The notes: generated by a model from the letters alone, not told the origin. A stretch of DNA of 64,000 nucleotides from SKPT01 sp040905445 (GCA_040905445.1 JBBDRN010000025.1:59124-123123), one strand, 5' to 3'. Positions 43,020 to 51,043 are shown, counted from the stretch's first letter. Made by a program: numbers and translations.

Positions 43020-44246
43020 TTACCCCACCAGCGTCGAGAGCTTGAAGATCGGCAGGATGATCGCCATCGCGATGAAGCCTACGATGCCGCCCATCACGAC
43101 GATCATGATGGGCTCGATCATGCTGGTGACCGTCTTGATGGTCTCGCGCAGTTGCTTGGAATAGAAGCCCGACACCTCGTCGAGCACCTCGCCGAGCTTG
43201 CCCGACTCCTCGCCCGCGGCAATCATCTGCACCACGGGCTTGGGAAGCAGCCAGGTCCGGTAGAGCGGGTGTACGATTTTCTTGCCGTTCTTCACCGACG
43301 CGTGGACGCTGCGCCACATGCGGCGGTAGAGCCGGTTGCCGCTGATCTCCCCGGTGATTTGCAGCGTGTCGAGCATCGGCACGCCCGCGTTGACCAGCTC
43401 GCCCATCGTGTGCAGACTGCGCGAGATGTACAGCGCCCGGAACATGCGGTTCAGCAGCGGCAGGCGCAGCTTGGCCTCGTCAAACCACCAGCCGCCCGTC
43501 TCCGTCTGCGTCGCCGCGTAAGCCGCCCCCAGCAGCACGAAGATCGCGAGTACCACCGCCCACCACCAGGTGACCATGAACTCCGAGAGGTCCATGAGGA
43601 AGATCGTCGGCCAGGGCATGGCCGACTCCTTGCCCTCAAAGACCGACGCGAACTGAGGCAGGACGAACGTGAGCAGGAAGATCGTCACGCCGATCGCCAT
43701 CGTGGCGATCGCGGACGGGTAGATGGCGGCGCCGATGACCATCGAGCGTGTCTCGATCTGCTGCGCGAGGTAGGCCGCGACGCGCTCGAGCATCTGGCTG
43801 AAGCTGCCCGACATCTCCGAGGCCCGCACCATGTTCACGTACAGCGGGCCGAACTGCTTGGGATGACGTGCCAGGGCTTCGGAGAACTGCTTACCCGACT
43901 CGACGTCCTGTTTGATCTGCGAGAGGATGCGGCGGAACTTGAGGTTGGGCGTCTGCTCCGCGATGCCCTCAACCGCCCCGCGCAGCGAGATGCCGGCCCG
44001 GATCATCACGGCGAGCTGCGACGTGAAGTTGAGCACGTCGCGGGCGGTCGGGCCCGAGCCCTGGTTCAACTGCGCGAGCTTCTCCTTGAAGTTCCGTGCC
44101 GCCTGCCCCGTGACGGGGCTGAGCTGGAGGACGGTGTGGCCCTGGGCGCGCAACTGCTGCGCCGCGGCGAGCGCGTTGGTTGCCGACAGGACGCCGTTGG
44201 ACGTCTCCCCGCCGGTGGTCCGCATCTGGTAGCGATATTGGGGCAT
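43020..44246 (-). CDS. pilC: Type IV pilus inner-membrane platform protein PilC
   Basis: 408 residues with the duplicated T2SSF fold: FTSQLAVMIRAGISLRGAVE in the first half and LHTMGELVNAGVPMLDTLQI in the second. Membrane segments lie at about residues 165-200, 210-240 and 375-405. The N-terminus (YRYQMRTTGGETSNGVL) is typical. It is distinct from the T2SS GspF at 17320. Its position next to pilT and three pilin-like genes supports a pilus role, although no pilB is present in this cluster. Confidence 0.92.
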   Translation of the reverse strand: MPQYRYQMRTTGGETSNGVLSATNALAAAQQLRAQGHTVLQLSPVTGQAARNFKEKLAQLNQGSGPTARDVLNFTSQLAVMIRAGISLRGAVEGIAEQTPNLKFRRILSQIKQDVESGKQFSEALARHPKQFGPLYVNMVRASEMSGSFSQMLERVAAYLAQQIETRSMVIGAAIYPSAIATMAIGVTIFLLTFVLPQFASVFEGKESAMPWPTIFLMDLSEFMVTWWWAVVLAIFVLLGAAYAATQTETGGWWFDEAKLRLPLLNRMFRALYISRSLHTMGELVNAGVPMLDTLQITGEISGNRLYRRMWRSVHASVKNGKKIVHPLYRTWLLPKPVVQMIAAGEESGKLGEVLDEVSGFYSKQLRETIKTVTSMIEPIMIVVMGGIVGFIAMAIILPIFKLSTLVG

Positions 44247-44250
44247 GGCT

Positions 44251-44376
44251 TGTTAAATTAAAAATTGAGAATTAAAAATTCAGAATTCAGAACGGCGCCC
44301 ACGCCGCCCGCATCATGTGTGACATCCCTGCTCCTTTTCCCAATTCTGAATTTTGAATTCCTAATTCTGAATTCAT
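44251..44376. repeat. Inverted gaattcagaatt element between pilC and pilT
   Basis: The left arm (44251-44293, built of aaaaattgagaatt-type units) and the right arm (44340-44376, caattctgaattttgaattc and onward) are inverted relative to each other around a core of about 46 bases. The arms share units with the gspE-gspF element at 17070-17309. The element fills the gap between two genes of the same operon. Confidence 0.9.
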
Positions 44377-44379
44377 CGT

Positions 44380-45438
44380 TCACGCCGCCAGCACGCGTTC
44401 GAGCTTCTCCGGGTACGCCGCCTGCGCCACGGCGTCCTCCTTGCTGATCATGCCGTTGAAGTAGAGCTCGGCGATGGCGTTGTCGAGGCTCTGCATGCCC
44501 ATGGCGCGGTTGGTCTCAATGACATTGGGAATCTCGAACGCCCGGTTCTCGCGCACCAGGTTGCGCACCGCGGGCGTGGCGAGCATTACTTCCACCGCCG
44601 GCGCCATGCCTTTGGCGTCCAGTCGGCGGAACAGCGTCTGCGAGATCACCGCCTGCAGCGTGTTCGCCAGCATCGACCGGATCTGGTTCTGCTGGTCGGC
44701 GGGGTACATGTCGATGATGCGTTCGACCGTCTGCGCCGCGTTGACCGTGTGCAGCGTCGAGAGCACGAGGTGGCCGGTTTCCGCGGCGGTGATCGCCGCG
44801 GCGGTCGTCTCCAGGTCGCGCATTTCGCCGACGAGGATGATGTCCGGGTCCTGGCGCAGCACGTGCCGCAGGCCGGATGCGAAGCTGGGCACGTCCGCGC
44901 CGAGCTCGCGCTGCTCGATGATCGACTTGGCGCTGGTGAACGTGTACTCGACGGGGTCCTCGAGCGTGATGATGTGCTTCTGGTAGCGATGGTTCATCGC
45001 GTCGAGCATGGCGGCGAGCGTGGTGCTCTTGCCTGAGCCGGTGTCGCCGGTGACCAGCACGAGCCCGCGGGGCAGGTAGGTCAGGCGGCGGACGACGTCG
45101 GGGAGGTTGAGCTCGTCGAAGGGCGGGATCTCGGTCTTGATCGCCCGCATTGCGATGCCCACCGTCTGTCGCTGAATGTGGGCGTTGACGCGGAAGCGGC
45201 CGACGTCCTTGATCTCGTAGGAAAAGTCGGCGTCCTTGACCTTCTCGAAGGTCTTCATCTGCTCCTCGCCGGCCATTTGCTGGAGCATCTTCATCGCCGC
45301 GTCGGCGCTCAGTGGCGCGTGCTGCTCCAGCGGTGTCATCACCGTCTGTAGCCGGACCATCGGCGGATGCCCCGTGATCAGGTGGATGTCCGATGCTCCC
45401 AGTTCCACCGCTTCCTTGAGGATGTTGTTCAGGCTCAT
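44380..45438 (-). CDS. pilT: Pilus retraction ATPase PilT
   Basis: 352-residue hexameric ATPase of the GspE/PilT family, the standard PilT length. Walker A is GDTGSGKSTT (about residues 132-141). The Asp box is TLEDPVEYTF, the Walker B-like motif is RQDPDIILVGEMRDLETT, and the His box is HLVLSTLHT. It has the short N-terminal PAS-like domain of PilT rather than the long MshEN domain of PilB. It depolymerises type IV pili or acts in a related motor. It is the first gene of the minus-strand pilus cluster. Confidence 0.95.
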   Translation of the reverse strand: MSLNNILKEAVELGASDIHLITGHPPMVRLQTVMTPLEQHAPLSADAAMKMLQQMAGEEQMKTFEKVKDADFSYEIKDVGRFRVNAHIQRQTVGIAMRAIKTEIPPFDELNLPDVVRRLTYLPRGLVLVTGDTGSGKSTTLAAMLDAMNHRYQKHIITLEDPVEYTFTSAKSIIEQRELGADVPSFASGLRHVLRQDPDIILVGEMRDLETTAAAITAAETGHLVLSTLHTVNAAQTVERIIDMYPADQQNQIRSMLANTLQAVISQTLFRRLDAKGMAPAVEVMLATPAVRNLVRENRAFEIPNVIETNRAMGMQSLDNAIAELYFNGMISKEDAVAQAAYPEKLERVLAA

Positions 45439-45677
45439 AACTCTCCCTCGGCCGGCGCGATCGCCCGCGCAGCAGCCGGCGTCCGACCGGCCAAGGCGCA
45501 GCGCACGTGGGCCCAGATCTGCTATCGGCCCGGATCAAGGCCCGGATAAGCGCGCCGGCGGAAAATTGGCATCCCTCCGCCCCATCGCCCATTCGTTAAA
45601 GACCGCCCATCTCGCGTAACCCCCCCCCTCACGCCCCGGCCGCAGCCATCGCCCCCCGCCCTCGGGGGCGCAAGAAA

Positions 45678-45713
45678 GCACGACCCGGCACGGGAGTGGT
45701 GCCGGATCGTGCT
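45678..45713 (-). terminator. Rho-independent terminator after the secreted-protein gene
   Basis: A 15-bp stem (agcacgacccggcac at 45678-45692 and gtgccggatcgtgct at 45699-45713, one G-T-type mismatch) with a 7-base loop. On the minus strand it is followed by TTTCTTG. It lies 40 bases beyond the stop of the minus-strand gene that ends at 45753. The rest of the 45439-45752 region shows nothing else clear; it should also hold the pilT promoter. Confidence 0.8.
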
Positions 45714-45752
45714 CTGTCAGGGGCCGGGATCGGGCCTCGCCTTGATGGGCGA

Positions 45753-46511
45753 TCAGTCGAGCAGGACCAGCTTGAGCCCCTCGGGTACCCGCGGCGAAGG
45801 CGTGTCCTCCTGGGCGCGATCCGGCTGGCCACCGTCGTGGAGCACCTCCGGGTGCCGATCAGGCCGGGGCCGGGCCGGGGCGGGTGCGGGCGACCGCTCG
45901 GGCGCGGGGGCGGGGCCAGGCTGGCGGTCGAGCGCGTCGGGCCGGAAGAACACCGCCCGTGGCACCACCAGGTCGCGCGGCAGGCGCTCCGCACGGGGCT
46001 GGCTTGCGTGCGGCGGGCGGATCACCCGCGCCGGCAGCGCCTGTCGGCTGAGGAACATCCGCTGGGCCCGCCGGATTTCGTGGCTCTCGTCCAGGCGACG
46101 CAGCGGCTTCTCCGGATCGACCAAGATCGTCGTCTGGTTCAGCCGCACCTCCGCCAAGTGCAGGAACGTTGGCTGCTCGGCGAGCGCGCGGCTGACCGTC
46201 GCGGCCGGCTCGACCACCGGGCGGAAGACCACGTGGCTCGCCCTCGCGTCCACCGGCTCGATCGCCACGCGGTGAACGTCGCGCGGCGACGGCCGATCCG
46301 GCGCGTCGCGCGTCACCACGTAGGCCCGCGACCGCTCCGACGTCGGCCATTCAGCGCCCTGCGCGCTCGTCGCGGGCAGCGCCATCGCCGCGGCCGCGAG
46401 GGCGATCGCCGCGGCGGCCAGCGCACGGCGTGGTACCGGGCCGGCATCGAACGCGACGGCGAGGGCGGTGGCGGGGAGGGAAGTGGAACCTGTGGCGGGG
46501 ATGGCGGGCAT
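45753..46511 (-). CDS. Unknown secreted protein behind a sigma-54-type promoter
   Basis: About 252 residues. A signal-like segment (about residues 25-50, RRALAAAAIALAAAAMALPA) ends at TSAQGAEWP. The mature part contains SEIRRAQ-like and HVVFRPVVEPAATVSRALAE segments and ends in a long Pro/Ala/Arg-rich stretch, then VPEGLKLVLLD. I recognise no family. GGAGAG six bases before ATG 46511 supports the start. The 5' region holds two strong hairpins and a sigma-54 consensus, so this gene may respond to a dedicated activator. Confidence 0.6.
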   Translation of the reverse strand: MPAIPATGSTSLPATALAVAFDAGPVPRRALAAAAIALAAAAMALPATSAQGAEWPTSERSRAYVVTRDAPDRPSPRDVHRVAIEPVDARASHVVFRPVVEPAATVSRALAEQPTFLHLAEVRLNQTTILVDPEKPLRRLDESHEIRRAQRMFLSRQALPARVIRPPHASQPRAERLPRDLVVPRAVFFRPDALDRQPGPAPAPERSPAPAPARPRPDRHPEVLHDGGQPDRAQEDTPSPRVPEGLKLVLLD

Positions 46512-46546
46512 GGGCGTCTCTCCGTGATCCTCCGGGGCGGCTTGCA

Positions 46547-46623
46547 GCCGGCGGGTCGCGATACGTCCGTGCGACCCGCCGGCGTTGTCTCTGGCGGCCG
46601 GCGGTCTCTCCAACGCCGGCCGC
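46547..46623 (-). other. Two tandem hairpins in the 5' leader
   Basis: Hairpin one has arms gccggcgggtcgc (46547-46559) and gcgacccgccggc (46571-46583), 13 bp with an 11-base loop. Hairpin two has arms gcggccggc (46594-46602) and gccggccgc (46615-46623), 9 bp. An alternative pairing of ggcgttg with caacgcc spans hairpin two. They lie 36 bases upstream of the ATG at 46511 and could form a regulatory leader. Confidence 0.55.
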
Positions 46624-46656
46624 GCGTCTCTTTCCTCCGAGCGACACCTCACCACG

Positions 46657-46672
46657 GGCAACCCCCGTGCCA
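46657..46672 (-). promoter_or_regulatory. Candidate sigma-54 (RpoN) promoter
   Basis: On the minus strand the sequence reads TGGCACGGGGGTTGCC, an exact match to TGGCACG-N4-TTGC with correct -24/-12 spacing. An inverted repeat atgccacg...cgtggcat (46685-46692 and 46725-46732) about 15-75 bases upstream could be an activator-binding site. Predicted transcripts would carry a leader of about 135 bases. Confidence 0.6.
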
Positions 46673-46948
46673 GCCGCCCCCACCATGCCACGATTGACAT
46701 AAGCGGATAAACACACGACACTTGCGTGGCATCCTCTCCGGGCGGCCCCCGGGTGGGGGTGTAACAGCGTGTTGCTGGCGGGCAACATCTACCGTCGCGT
46801 GGACGCCACGGTGTTGCCCGCGATCGAGCGCCCAACCGCACCACCCCGTCCACTGTGTCGTAGAATCCCCTACCCCCACGCCGCGCCCGGCCACCATCAG
46901 GCGGCCCAGGCCGCGAACTCACAAGCCGTCCGAAAAGGATTGACGACG

Positions 46949-47446
46949 ATGCGTAACGTCCTCGCCCCCACGCTCGCCATGCTGCTGGCCACGGCGGCCC
47001 TGATCGTTGTCGCCTGCGACACCGTCCGCGCCCCCGCCCCTGCCCCTGCCCCCGCCCCCGCCACCGCTCCCACCTCTGCCACCGCCACGGTGCAGAACGC
47101 TGACGCGGGGCAGGTCGTCCCCCTGGGCCCGCTGCGCGACCGCATCGCCTACGACTCGCCGACCGTCACGCCCGGCAGCGGGACGCGTGGTGGGAGCGGC
47201 ATCAGCGGCAGAGGTGGCGCGGGTGGCGGGGGGGCGATGCAGGTCGCCGTGCCCGTCCGGCTGCGTGGCGGTGGGGAGGTCGACGCCGAGTACCGCTTCC
47301 TCTTCCTCACCGAGCGCGGCGAACCCGTGGGCCAGCCCGCGAGCTGGCAGCCCGCCCGCCTGACCGGCCGAGCGACGCACCTCACCGGCCAGACCACCGA
47401 ACGACGCGCCACGCGCTGGCGCGTCGAGCTCCGGCCGGCCCGATGA
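46949..47446 (+). CDS. YcfL/DUF1425-like lipoprotein
   Basis: 165 residues. The N-terminal signal (LAPTLAMLLATAALIVVAC) ends in a lipobox with the lipidated Cys at about residue 29. Ala/Pro repeats follow (APAPAPAPAPATAP), then a Gly-rich linker and a C-terminal domain with the YcfL-like pattern EYRFLFLTERGEPVG, then SWQPARL and RATRWRVELRPAR. AAAAGGA ten bases before the ATG supports the start. Related proteins are thought to act in the periplasm. The region between 46733 and 46948 shows no other gene. Confidence 0.72.
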   Translation: MRNVLAPTLAMLLATAALIVVACDTVRAPAPAPAPAPATAPTSATATVQNADAGQVVPLGPLRDRIAYDSPTVTPGSGTRGGSGISGRGGAGGGGAMQVAVPVRLRGGGEVDAEYRFLFLTERGEPVGQPASWQPARLTGRATHLTGQTTERRATRWRVELRPAR

Positions 47447-47504
47447 GCCGTTACCATCACCCCATCCCGCTCGCGTCCGATCCGGTCCCCTCGCGGCCAC
47501 TGCC

Positions 47505-49181
47505 ATGCCCCATCCCACGCTGCGCGACTTCCTCGACGCCCTCGACCACGCCGGCGAGCTGCACCGCGTCGCCGCCCGCGTCTCGCCCATGCTCGAGATC
47601 AGCGCCGTCGCCGACCGCGTGAGCAAGTCGCCCGCCGCCAGCGTCAGCAGCCACGCCCGCACCTTCGACCCGCACCACGCCCACCTCGGCGGCAAGGCGC
47701 TGCGCTTCGAAAACGTCGAAGGCTCGTCGCTCCCGCTCGCCATCAACACGTTCGGCAGCTACCGGCGCATGGAGATGGCGCTCGGCTGCGAGGACGGCGG
47801 CTTCGACACGCTCGCCGACCGCGTCGCCCGGATCATCAAGCCCGAGCCGCCCACCGGCCTCATGGAAAAGATGCGCAAAGGCCTCGAGCTCGCCAAGGTC
47901 GCCGCGTACGCACCGAAGCAGACGCGCACCGGCATCTGCCAGCAGGTCGTCCAGCAGGGCGACGACGTCAACCTCTTCGAGTTGCCGGTGATCAAGTGCT
48001 GGCCGCTCGACGGCGACCCGCGGGCCGTCGGCTACCCGCTCTCGCCCGACGAGGCCGGCACCGCCGCGGGTGACGGCCGATACATCACGTTCGCGGGCAT
48101 CTACACGATCCATCCCGACGACGCCGGCAAGCCCGCGGGCACGCCGCGCCCGACGCGCAACGTGGGCATGTACCGCGCCCAGATCATCGGCCCGCGCCGC
48201 ACGGCGATGCACTGGCACATCCACCACGACGGCGCCCGCCACTGGCGCGCCTGGAAGAAGCTCGGCAAGCCCATGCCCTGCGCGATCGTGCTCGGCGGCG
48301 AGTCCGTGCTGCCCTACGCCGCGACGGCGCCGCTCCCGCCGGGCATCAGCGAGCTGCTCATGGCGGGCTTCCTCAACGGCAAGGGCATCGAGCTCGTGCC
48401 TTGCAAGACGATCGACATGCAGGTGCCCGCCAACGCCGAGATCGTCATCGAGGGCTACGTCTCCACCGAGTCGGGCCCCATCAACTACGACCCGCGGCCT
48501 TCGCCCGCCAACCCCGACCCCAAGCCGCTCGACCACGCGCAGGAAGTCTTCGAGGGGCCCTTCGGCGACCACACCGGCTTCTACTCGCTACCCGACCGCT
48601 ATCCCGTTTTTGAGGCGACGGCGATCACGCATCGGCGCGACCCAGTCTATCCGACGACGATCGTGGGCCTGCCGCCGCAGGAAGACTATTACATGGGCAA
48701 GGCGACGGAGCGGATCTTTCTGCCGCTGCTCAAGACGCTGGTGCCGGACATCATCGACTATCACCTGCCCATGTTCGGCGCGTTTCACAACTGCGCGTTC
48801 ATCAAGATCGCCAAGGAGTACCCGCTCCAAGCCCGCCGCGTCATGCACGCGATCTGGGGCGCGGGGCAGATGGCGTGGACGAAGCTGCTCGTCGTCGTGG
48901 ATGAGAACGTGAACGTGCACGACCAGGAGCAGGTGCTGTTTCACCTGTGCGCCAACTGCGATCCTGGCCGGGACGTGGAGATCGTCAACGGCCCGCTGGA
49001 CATCCTCGACCACGCCGCGCCGCGGCTGGGCGCGGGGCACAAGATGGGTTTCGACGCCACGCCGAAGATCGCGGGCGAGGAGGTGGGCGGCCACGCCGTG
49101 CGCGACTGGCCGGCGCTGCAGGTGATGGACGAGGCGACGAAGCGCCGCGTGAGCGATCGCTGGGCGGAGTATGGGCTGTAG
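47505..49181 (+). CDS. UbiD-family decarboxylase
   Basis: 558 residues. UbiD-type enzymes are prenylated-FMN-dependent (de)carboxylases of aromatic or alpha,beta-unsaturated acids. Family blocks are present: TLRDFLDALDHAGELHRV, QQVVQQGDDVNLFELPVIKC, NVGMYRAQIIGPRRTAMHWH, PANAEIVIEGYVS (Glu of the active site), FGDHTGFYS and LVVVDENVNVHD. The length exceeds E. coli UbiD (about 497 residues). A menaquinone futalosine-route decarboxylase role (MqnL type) is possible in this kind of organism, but no men/mqn gene is adjacent. The last codon and stop coincide with the left end of a repeat element. Confidence 0.88.
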   Translation: MPHPTLRDFLDALDHAGELHRVAARVSPMLEISAVADRVSKSPAASVSSHARTFDPHHAHLGGKALRFENVEGSSLPLAINTFGSYRRMEMALGCEDGGFDTLADRVARIIKPEPPTGLMEKMRKGLELAKVAAYAPKQTRTGICQQVVQQGDDVNLFELPVIKCWPLDGDPRAVGYPLSPDEAGTAAGDGRYITFAGIYTIHPDDAGKPAGTPRPTRNVGMYRAQIIGPRRTAMHWHIHHDGARHWRAWKKLGKPMPCAIVLGGESVLPYAATAPLPPGISELLMAGFLNGKGIELVPCKTIDMQVPANAEIVIEGYVSTESGPINYDPRPSPANPDPKPLDHAQEVFEGPFGDHTGFYSLPDRYPVFEATAITHRRDPVYPTTIVGLPPQEDYYMGKATERIFLPLLKTLVPDIIDYHLPMFGAFHNCAFIKIAKEYPLQARRVMHAIWGAGQMAWTKLLVVVDENVNVHDQEQVLFHLCANCDPGRDVEIVNGPLDILDHAAPRLGAGHKMGFDATPKIAGEEVGGHAVRDWPALQVMDEATKRRVSDRWAEYGL

Positions 49182-49287
49182 GGTCCGCTGTGCGGACCGT
49201 TCCCCTACGCCGCGGAAGCAGCCTACCTTGGCCACGCGTCAGAGAAGCGCGACCAAGTAGCGGGAAGGTCCGCACAGCGGACCCTAC
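49178..49287. repeat. Inverted element with palindromic arms (ggtccgctgtgcggacc)
   Basis: The left arm gtagggtccgctgtgcggac (49178-49197, plus c) and the right arm ggtccgcacagcggacccta (49267-49286, plus c) are inverted copies, and each arm is itself a hairpin (ggtccgc-tgt-gcggacc). The stop codon TAG of the ubiD-family gene lies within the left arm. Confidence 0.9.
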
Positions 49288-49316
49288 AACGCAAGAGGCT
49301 TACGGAGTGCCGTTTC

Positions 49317-49613
49317 GTGGCCAACGTCATCGTCAGCACGCTGCTGGTCTCGCTGCTCGCGTTCCTGATGCTGAGCCTGCTGGTGCGGCTGATCTGGCGA
49401 CTGCGGCGCAACCTGCGCAGCGGACGCCGCGCTGACGAACCCGCGCTGGCCTGCCGTTGCGGCTACAACCTTGCCGGCCTGGACATGCCGCGCTGCCCCG
49501 AGTGCGGCCGCGTCATCGGCTTCGACAAGACGTTCCAGGAACTCGGCGTCGACGAGCGGGAAGTCATGCGCCACATGGCCGAACGCCGGCAACAGAAGCA
49601 GCGCGATGCCTGA
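49317..49613 (+). CDS. Membrane protein with C-terminal zinc ribbon
   Basis: 98 residues: one N-terminal membrane helix (about residues 4-27, STLLVSLLAFLMLSLLV), a basic stretch, then a zinc ribbon with four Cys in CRCGYNLAGLDMPRCPECGR. The CGYNLxGL...CPECG pattern is very common in planctomycete proteins. The start is a GTG just downstream of the inverted repeat. The stop overlaps the next gene by eight bases. Function unknown. Confidence 0.78.
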   Translation: MANVIVSTLLVSLLAFLMLSLLVRLIWRLRRNLRSGRRADEPALACRCGYNLAGLDMPRCPECGRVIGFDKTFQELGVDEREVMRHMAERRQQKQRDA

Positions 49614-49893
49614 CCCGCTCGTCTGCCACCGCTGCGGCCGCGACCTGACGCCAGGCGGTGGCGACTGGTACGTCGTCAACATCGAGGCCTTTGCCGACCC
49701 CACACCGCCGACGTTCACCGACGAGGACCTCGCCCGCGAGGCCGAGGACATCGCCGACGAGATGCAGCACCTCATCGAGCAGATGGAGCGCGGCAAGGTG
49801 TCGGAGCGCGAGATGATGGACGAGGTGCACCGCCGCGTCACGCTGCACCTGTGCCGGGCGTGCTATCGGCGGTGGATCGAAAGCCCGGTGTAG
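49606..49893 (+). CDS. Small zinc-ribbon protein, coupled to the preceding gene
   Basis: 95 residues. Four cysteines form a split zinc site: CHRCG near residue 7 and CRACY near residue 84. Between them is a mostly acidic, helical middle (FTDEDLAREAEDIADEMQHL, IEQMERGKVSEREMMDEVHR). It overlaps the upstream gene by eight bases, so the two are probably co-translated. No family is recognised. Confidence 0.72.
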   Translation: MPDPLVCHRCGRDLTPGGGDWYVVNIEAFADPTPPTFTDEDLAREAEDIADEMQHLIEQMERGKVSEREMMDEVHRRVTLHLCRACYRRWIESPV

Positions 49894-49951
49894 CGTCAGC
49901 GGCGATCGGATTCGCCGGGGCCGAGGGCGAGCGGTGCGGGGTCGTGGGCGG

Positions 49952-50143
49952 CTACTTCGCGTTGTTCGCGGCCTTGGCCTTCTGGTCGGCGAGTTCGCGG
50001 CGGTTGATGGGCACGTCGTGGGGGAAGTCGAAGCCGAGGCGGACCTTGTCGCCGTGGACCTCGACGACACGGATGACGCCGACGGGGTTGCTGGGGTCGC
50101 CGATGACGACTTCTTCGCCGACACGTCGGGTCAATGCAAGCAT
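49952..50143 (-). CDS. csrA: Carbon storage regulator CsrA
   Basis: 63-residue RNA-binding dimer that blocks or stabilises target mRNAs by binding GGA motifs. It has the conserved start MLALTRRVGEEVVIGD, then VGVIRVVEVHGDKVRLGFDF, with the functional Arg in GFDFPHDVPINRRELAD. GGAGGAGGA, a very strong ribosome site, lies just before the ATG and is itself a potential CsrA target (GGA repeats), hinting at autoregulation. Confidence 0.94.
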   Translation of the reverse strand: MLALTRRVGEEVVIGDPSNPVGVIRVVEVHGDKVRLGFDFPHDVPINRRELADQKAKAANNAK

Positions 50144-50294
50144 GCCGGTCCTCCTCCGATGAGCGATCGCGCCTGAGCCGGTCGCCTGCCGCGTGCCCGC
50201 GGGGCGGGGCCGGCGGGGGTGGCGGGCCTGGCGGGGTCGGGCGGGGCGGTGCTCGGGCGGGCGGTCCGGCGGGTCGGGGCGGGCCGGACGCGGC

Positions 50295-50561
50295 TCACTC
50301 GACCTGCTCCACCGCCACGATCTCGGGCACCTGCTCGCGGACGTTGCGTTCAATGCCCATGTGCAGCGTCATCGAACTGGACGGGCACCCGACGCACTCG
50401 CCATGCAGCCGGATGCGGACGACGCCGTCGCCGGTGACTTCGACGAGCTCGAGGTCCCCGCCGTCGGACTGGACCGCCGGGCGGATGCGTTCAAGGACGG
50501 CGGCAACGCGCTGGTGGACGCTCGTTGCGGCGGGCGCGCTATCGTTGGGTTGCTGGCTCAT
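50295..50561 (-). CDS. NifU C-terminal-domain (Nfu-type) Fe-S scaffold protein
   Basis: 88 residues, essentially only the NifU C-terminal domain: VLERIRPAVQSDGGDLELVE followed by the cluster-binding CxxC in HGECVGCPSSSMTL. It delivers Fe-S clusters to apoproteins. The ATG at 50561 is preferred; an ATG at 50585 would add eight residues. It lies 151 bases upstream of csrA in the same direction. Confidence 0.9.
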   Translation of the reverse strand: MSQQPNDSAPAATSVHQRVAAVLERIRPAVQSDGGDLELVEVTGDGVVRIRLHGECVGCPSSSMTLHMGIERNVREQVPEIVAVEQVE

Positions 50562-50681
50562 CGGTCCACACGGCCTTCCTGGCACCTGGGCTCCAAGTGG
50601 CCATCATAGACGCAGGGGGTGGGGTCTGGCAACGCGCTGCCGTCGGACACGGGTTCGTGGTCGCCTGCTGGGTGACACGGT

Positions 50682-50710
50682 TTGACTTGATCCGAGGGGG
50701 GTGGTACGCT
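50682..50710 (+). promoter_or_regulatory. Candidate sigma-70-type promoter for the tRNA-Thr/tuf unit
   Basis: ttgact (50682-50687), a 17-base spacer and tacgct (50705-50710). The -35 matches five of six consensus bases and the -10 three of six. It lies about 185 bases before the tRNA gene; the spacing to the tRNA is long, so another start may exist. Confidence 0.4.
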
Positions 50711-50894
50711 CTTGAGCTACCGGTGCAGGCGGCCGCCGCTGTGGTTGCGCCGCCGGGCGCGGCGGTTGGCGGGCTGGGTCAGGGGCGCGGATTGGTCGTG
50801 AACGCCGATTCGGGCCCCTTGTCAATCGGGCGGCAGACGTTAAAGTGCTCGGCACGGCAGCCGGCGTGATTGGCGGCCGGGCCTGAGCGACGGT

Positions 50895-50967
50895 GCCACC
50901 CTAGCTCAGTTGGTAGAGCACACCCTTGGTAAGGGTGAGGTCGTGGGTTCGAGTCCCATGGGTGGCT
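50895..50967 (+). tRNA. tRNA-Thr (anticodon GGT)
   Basis: Complete cloverleaf: acceptor gccaccc/gggtggc, D arm with agctcagttggtagagc, anticodon arm caccc-ttGGTaa-gggtg, and T arm gtggg-ttcgagt-cccat with the invariant ttcga loop. CCA is not encoded. It stands directly upstream of tuf, the same order as in other PVC and many other bacteria. Confidence 0.96.
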
Positions 50968-51037
50968 TTGACCCGCGGCGGCGAGCCCTGCAACGGGCCG
51001 CCACGCCCCGCCACGCCCCTCAAGCCGGGCCACCGGG

Positions 51038-51043
51038 TATAAT
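51038..51043 (+). promoter_or_regulatory. Perfect TATAAT -10 box upstream of tuf
   Basis: tataat at 51038-51043, 60 bases before the tuf ATG. The region about 17 bases upstream has no good -35 match. It could drive tuf independently of the tRNA. Confidence 0.4.

Noticed and set aside
46694..46727. TTGACA at 46694-46699 as a plus-strand promoter for the YcfL-like lipoprotein
   Set aside because: At 17-base spacing the -10 position reads gacact, a weak match, and the site is more than 220 bases from the gene.
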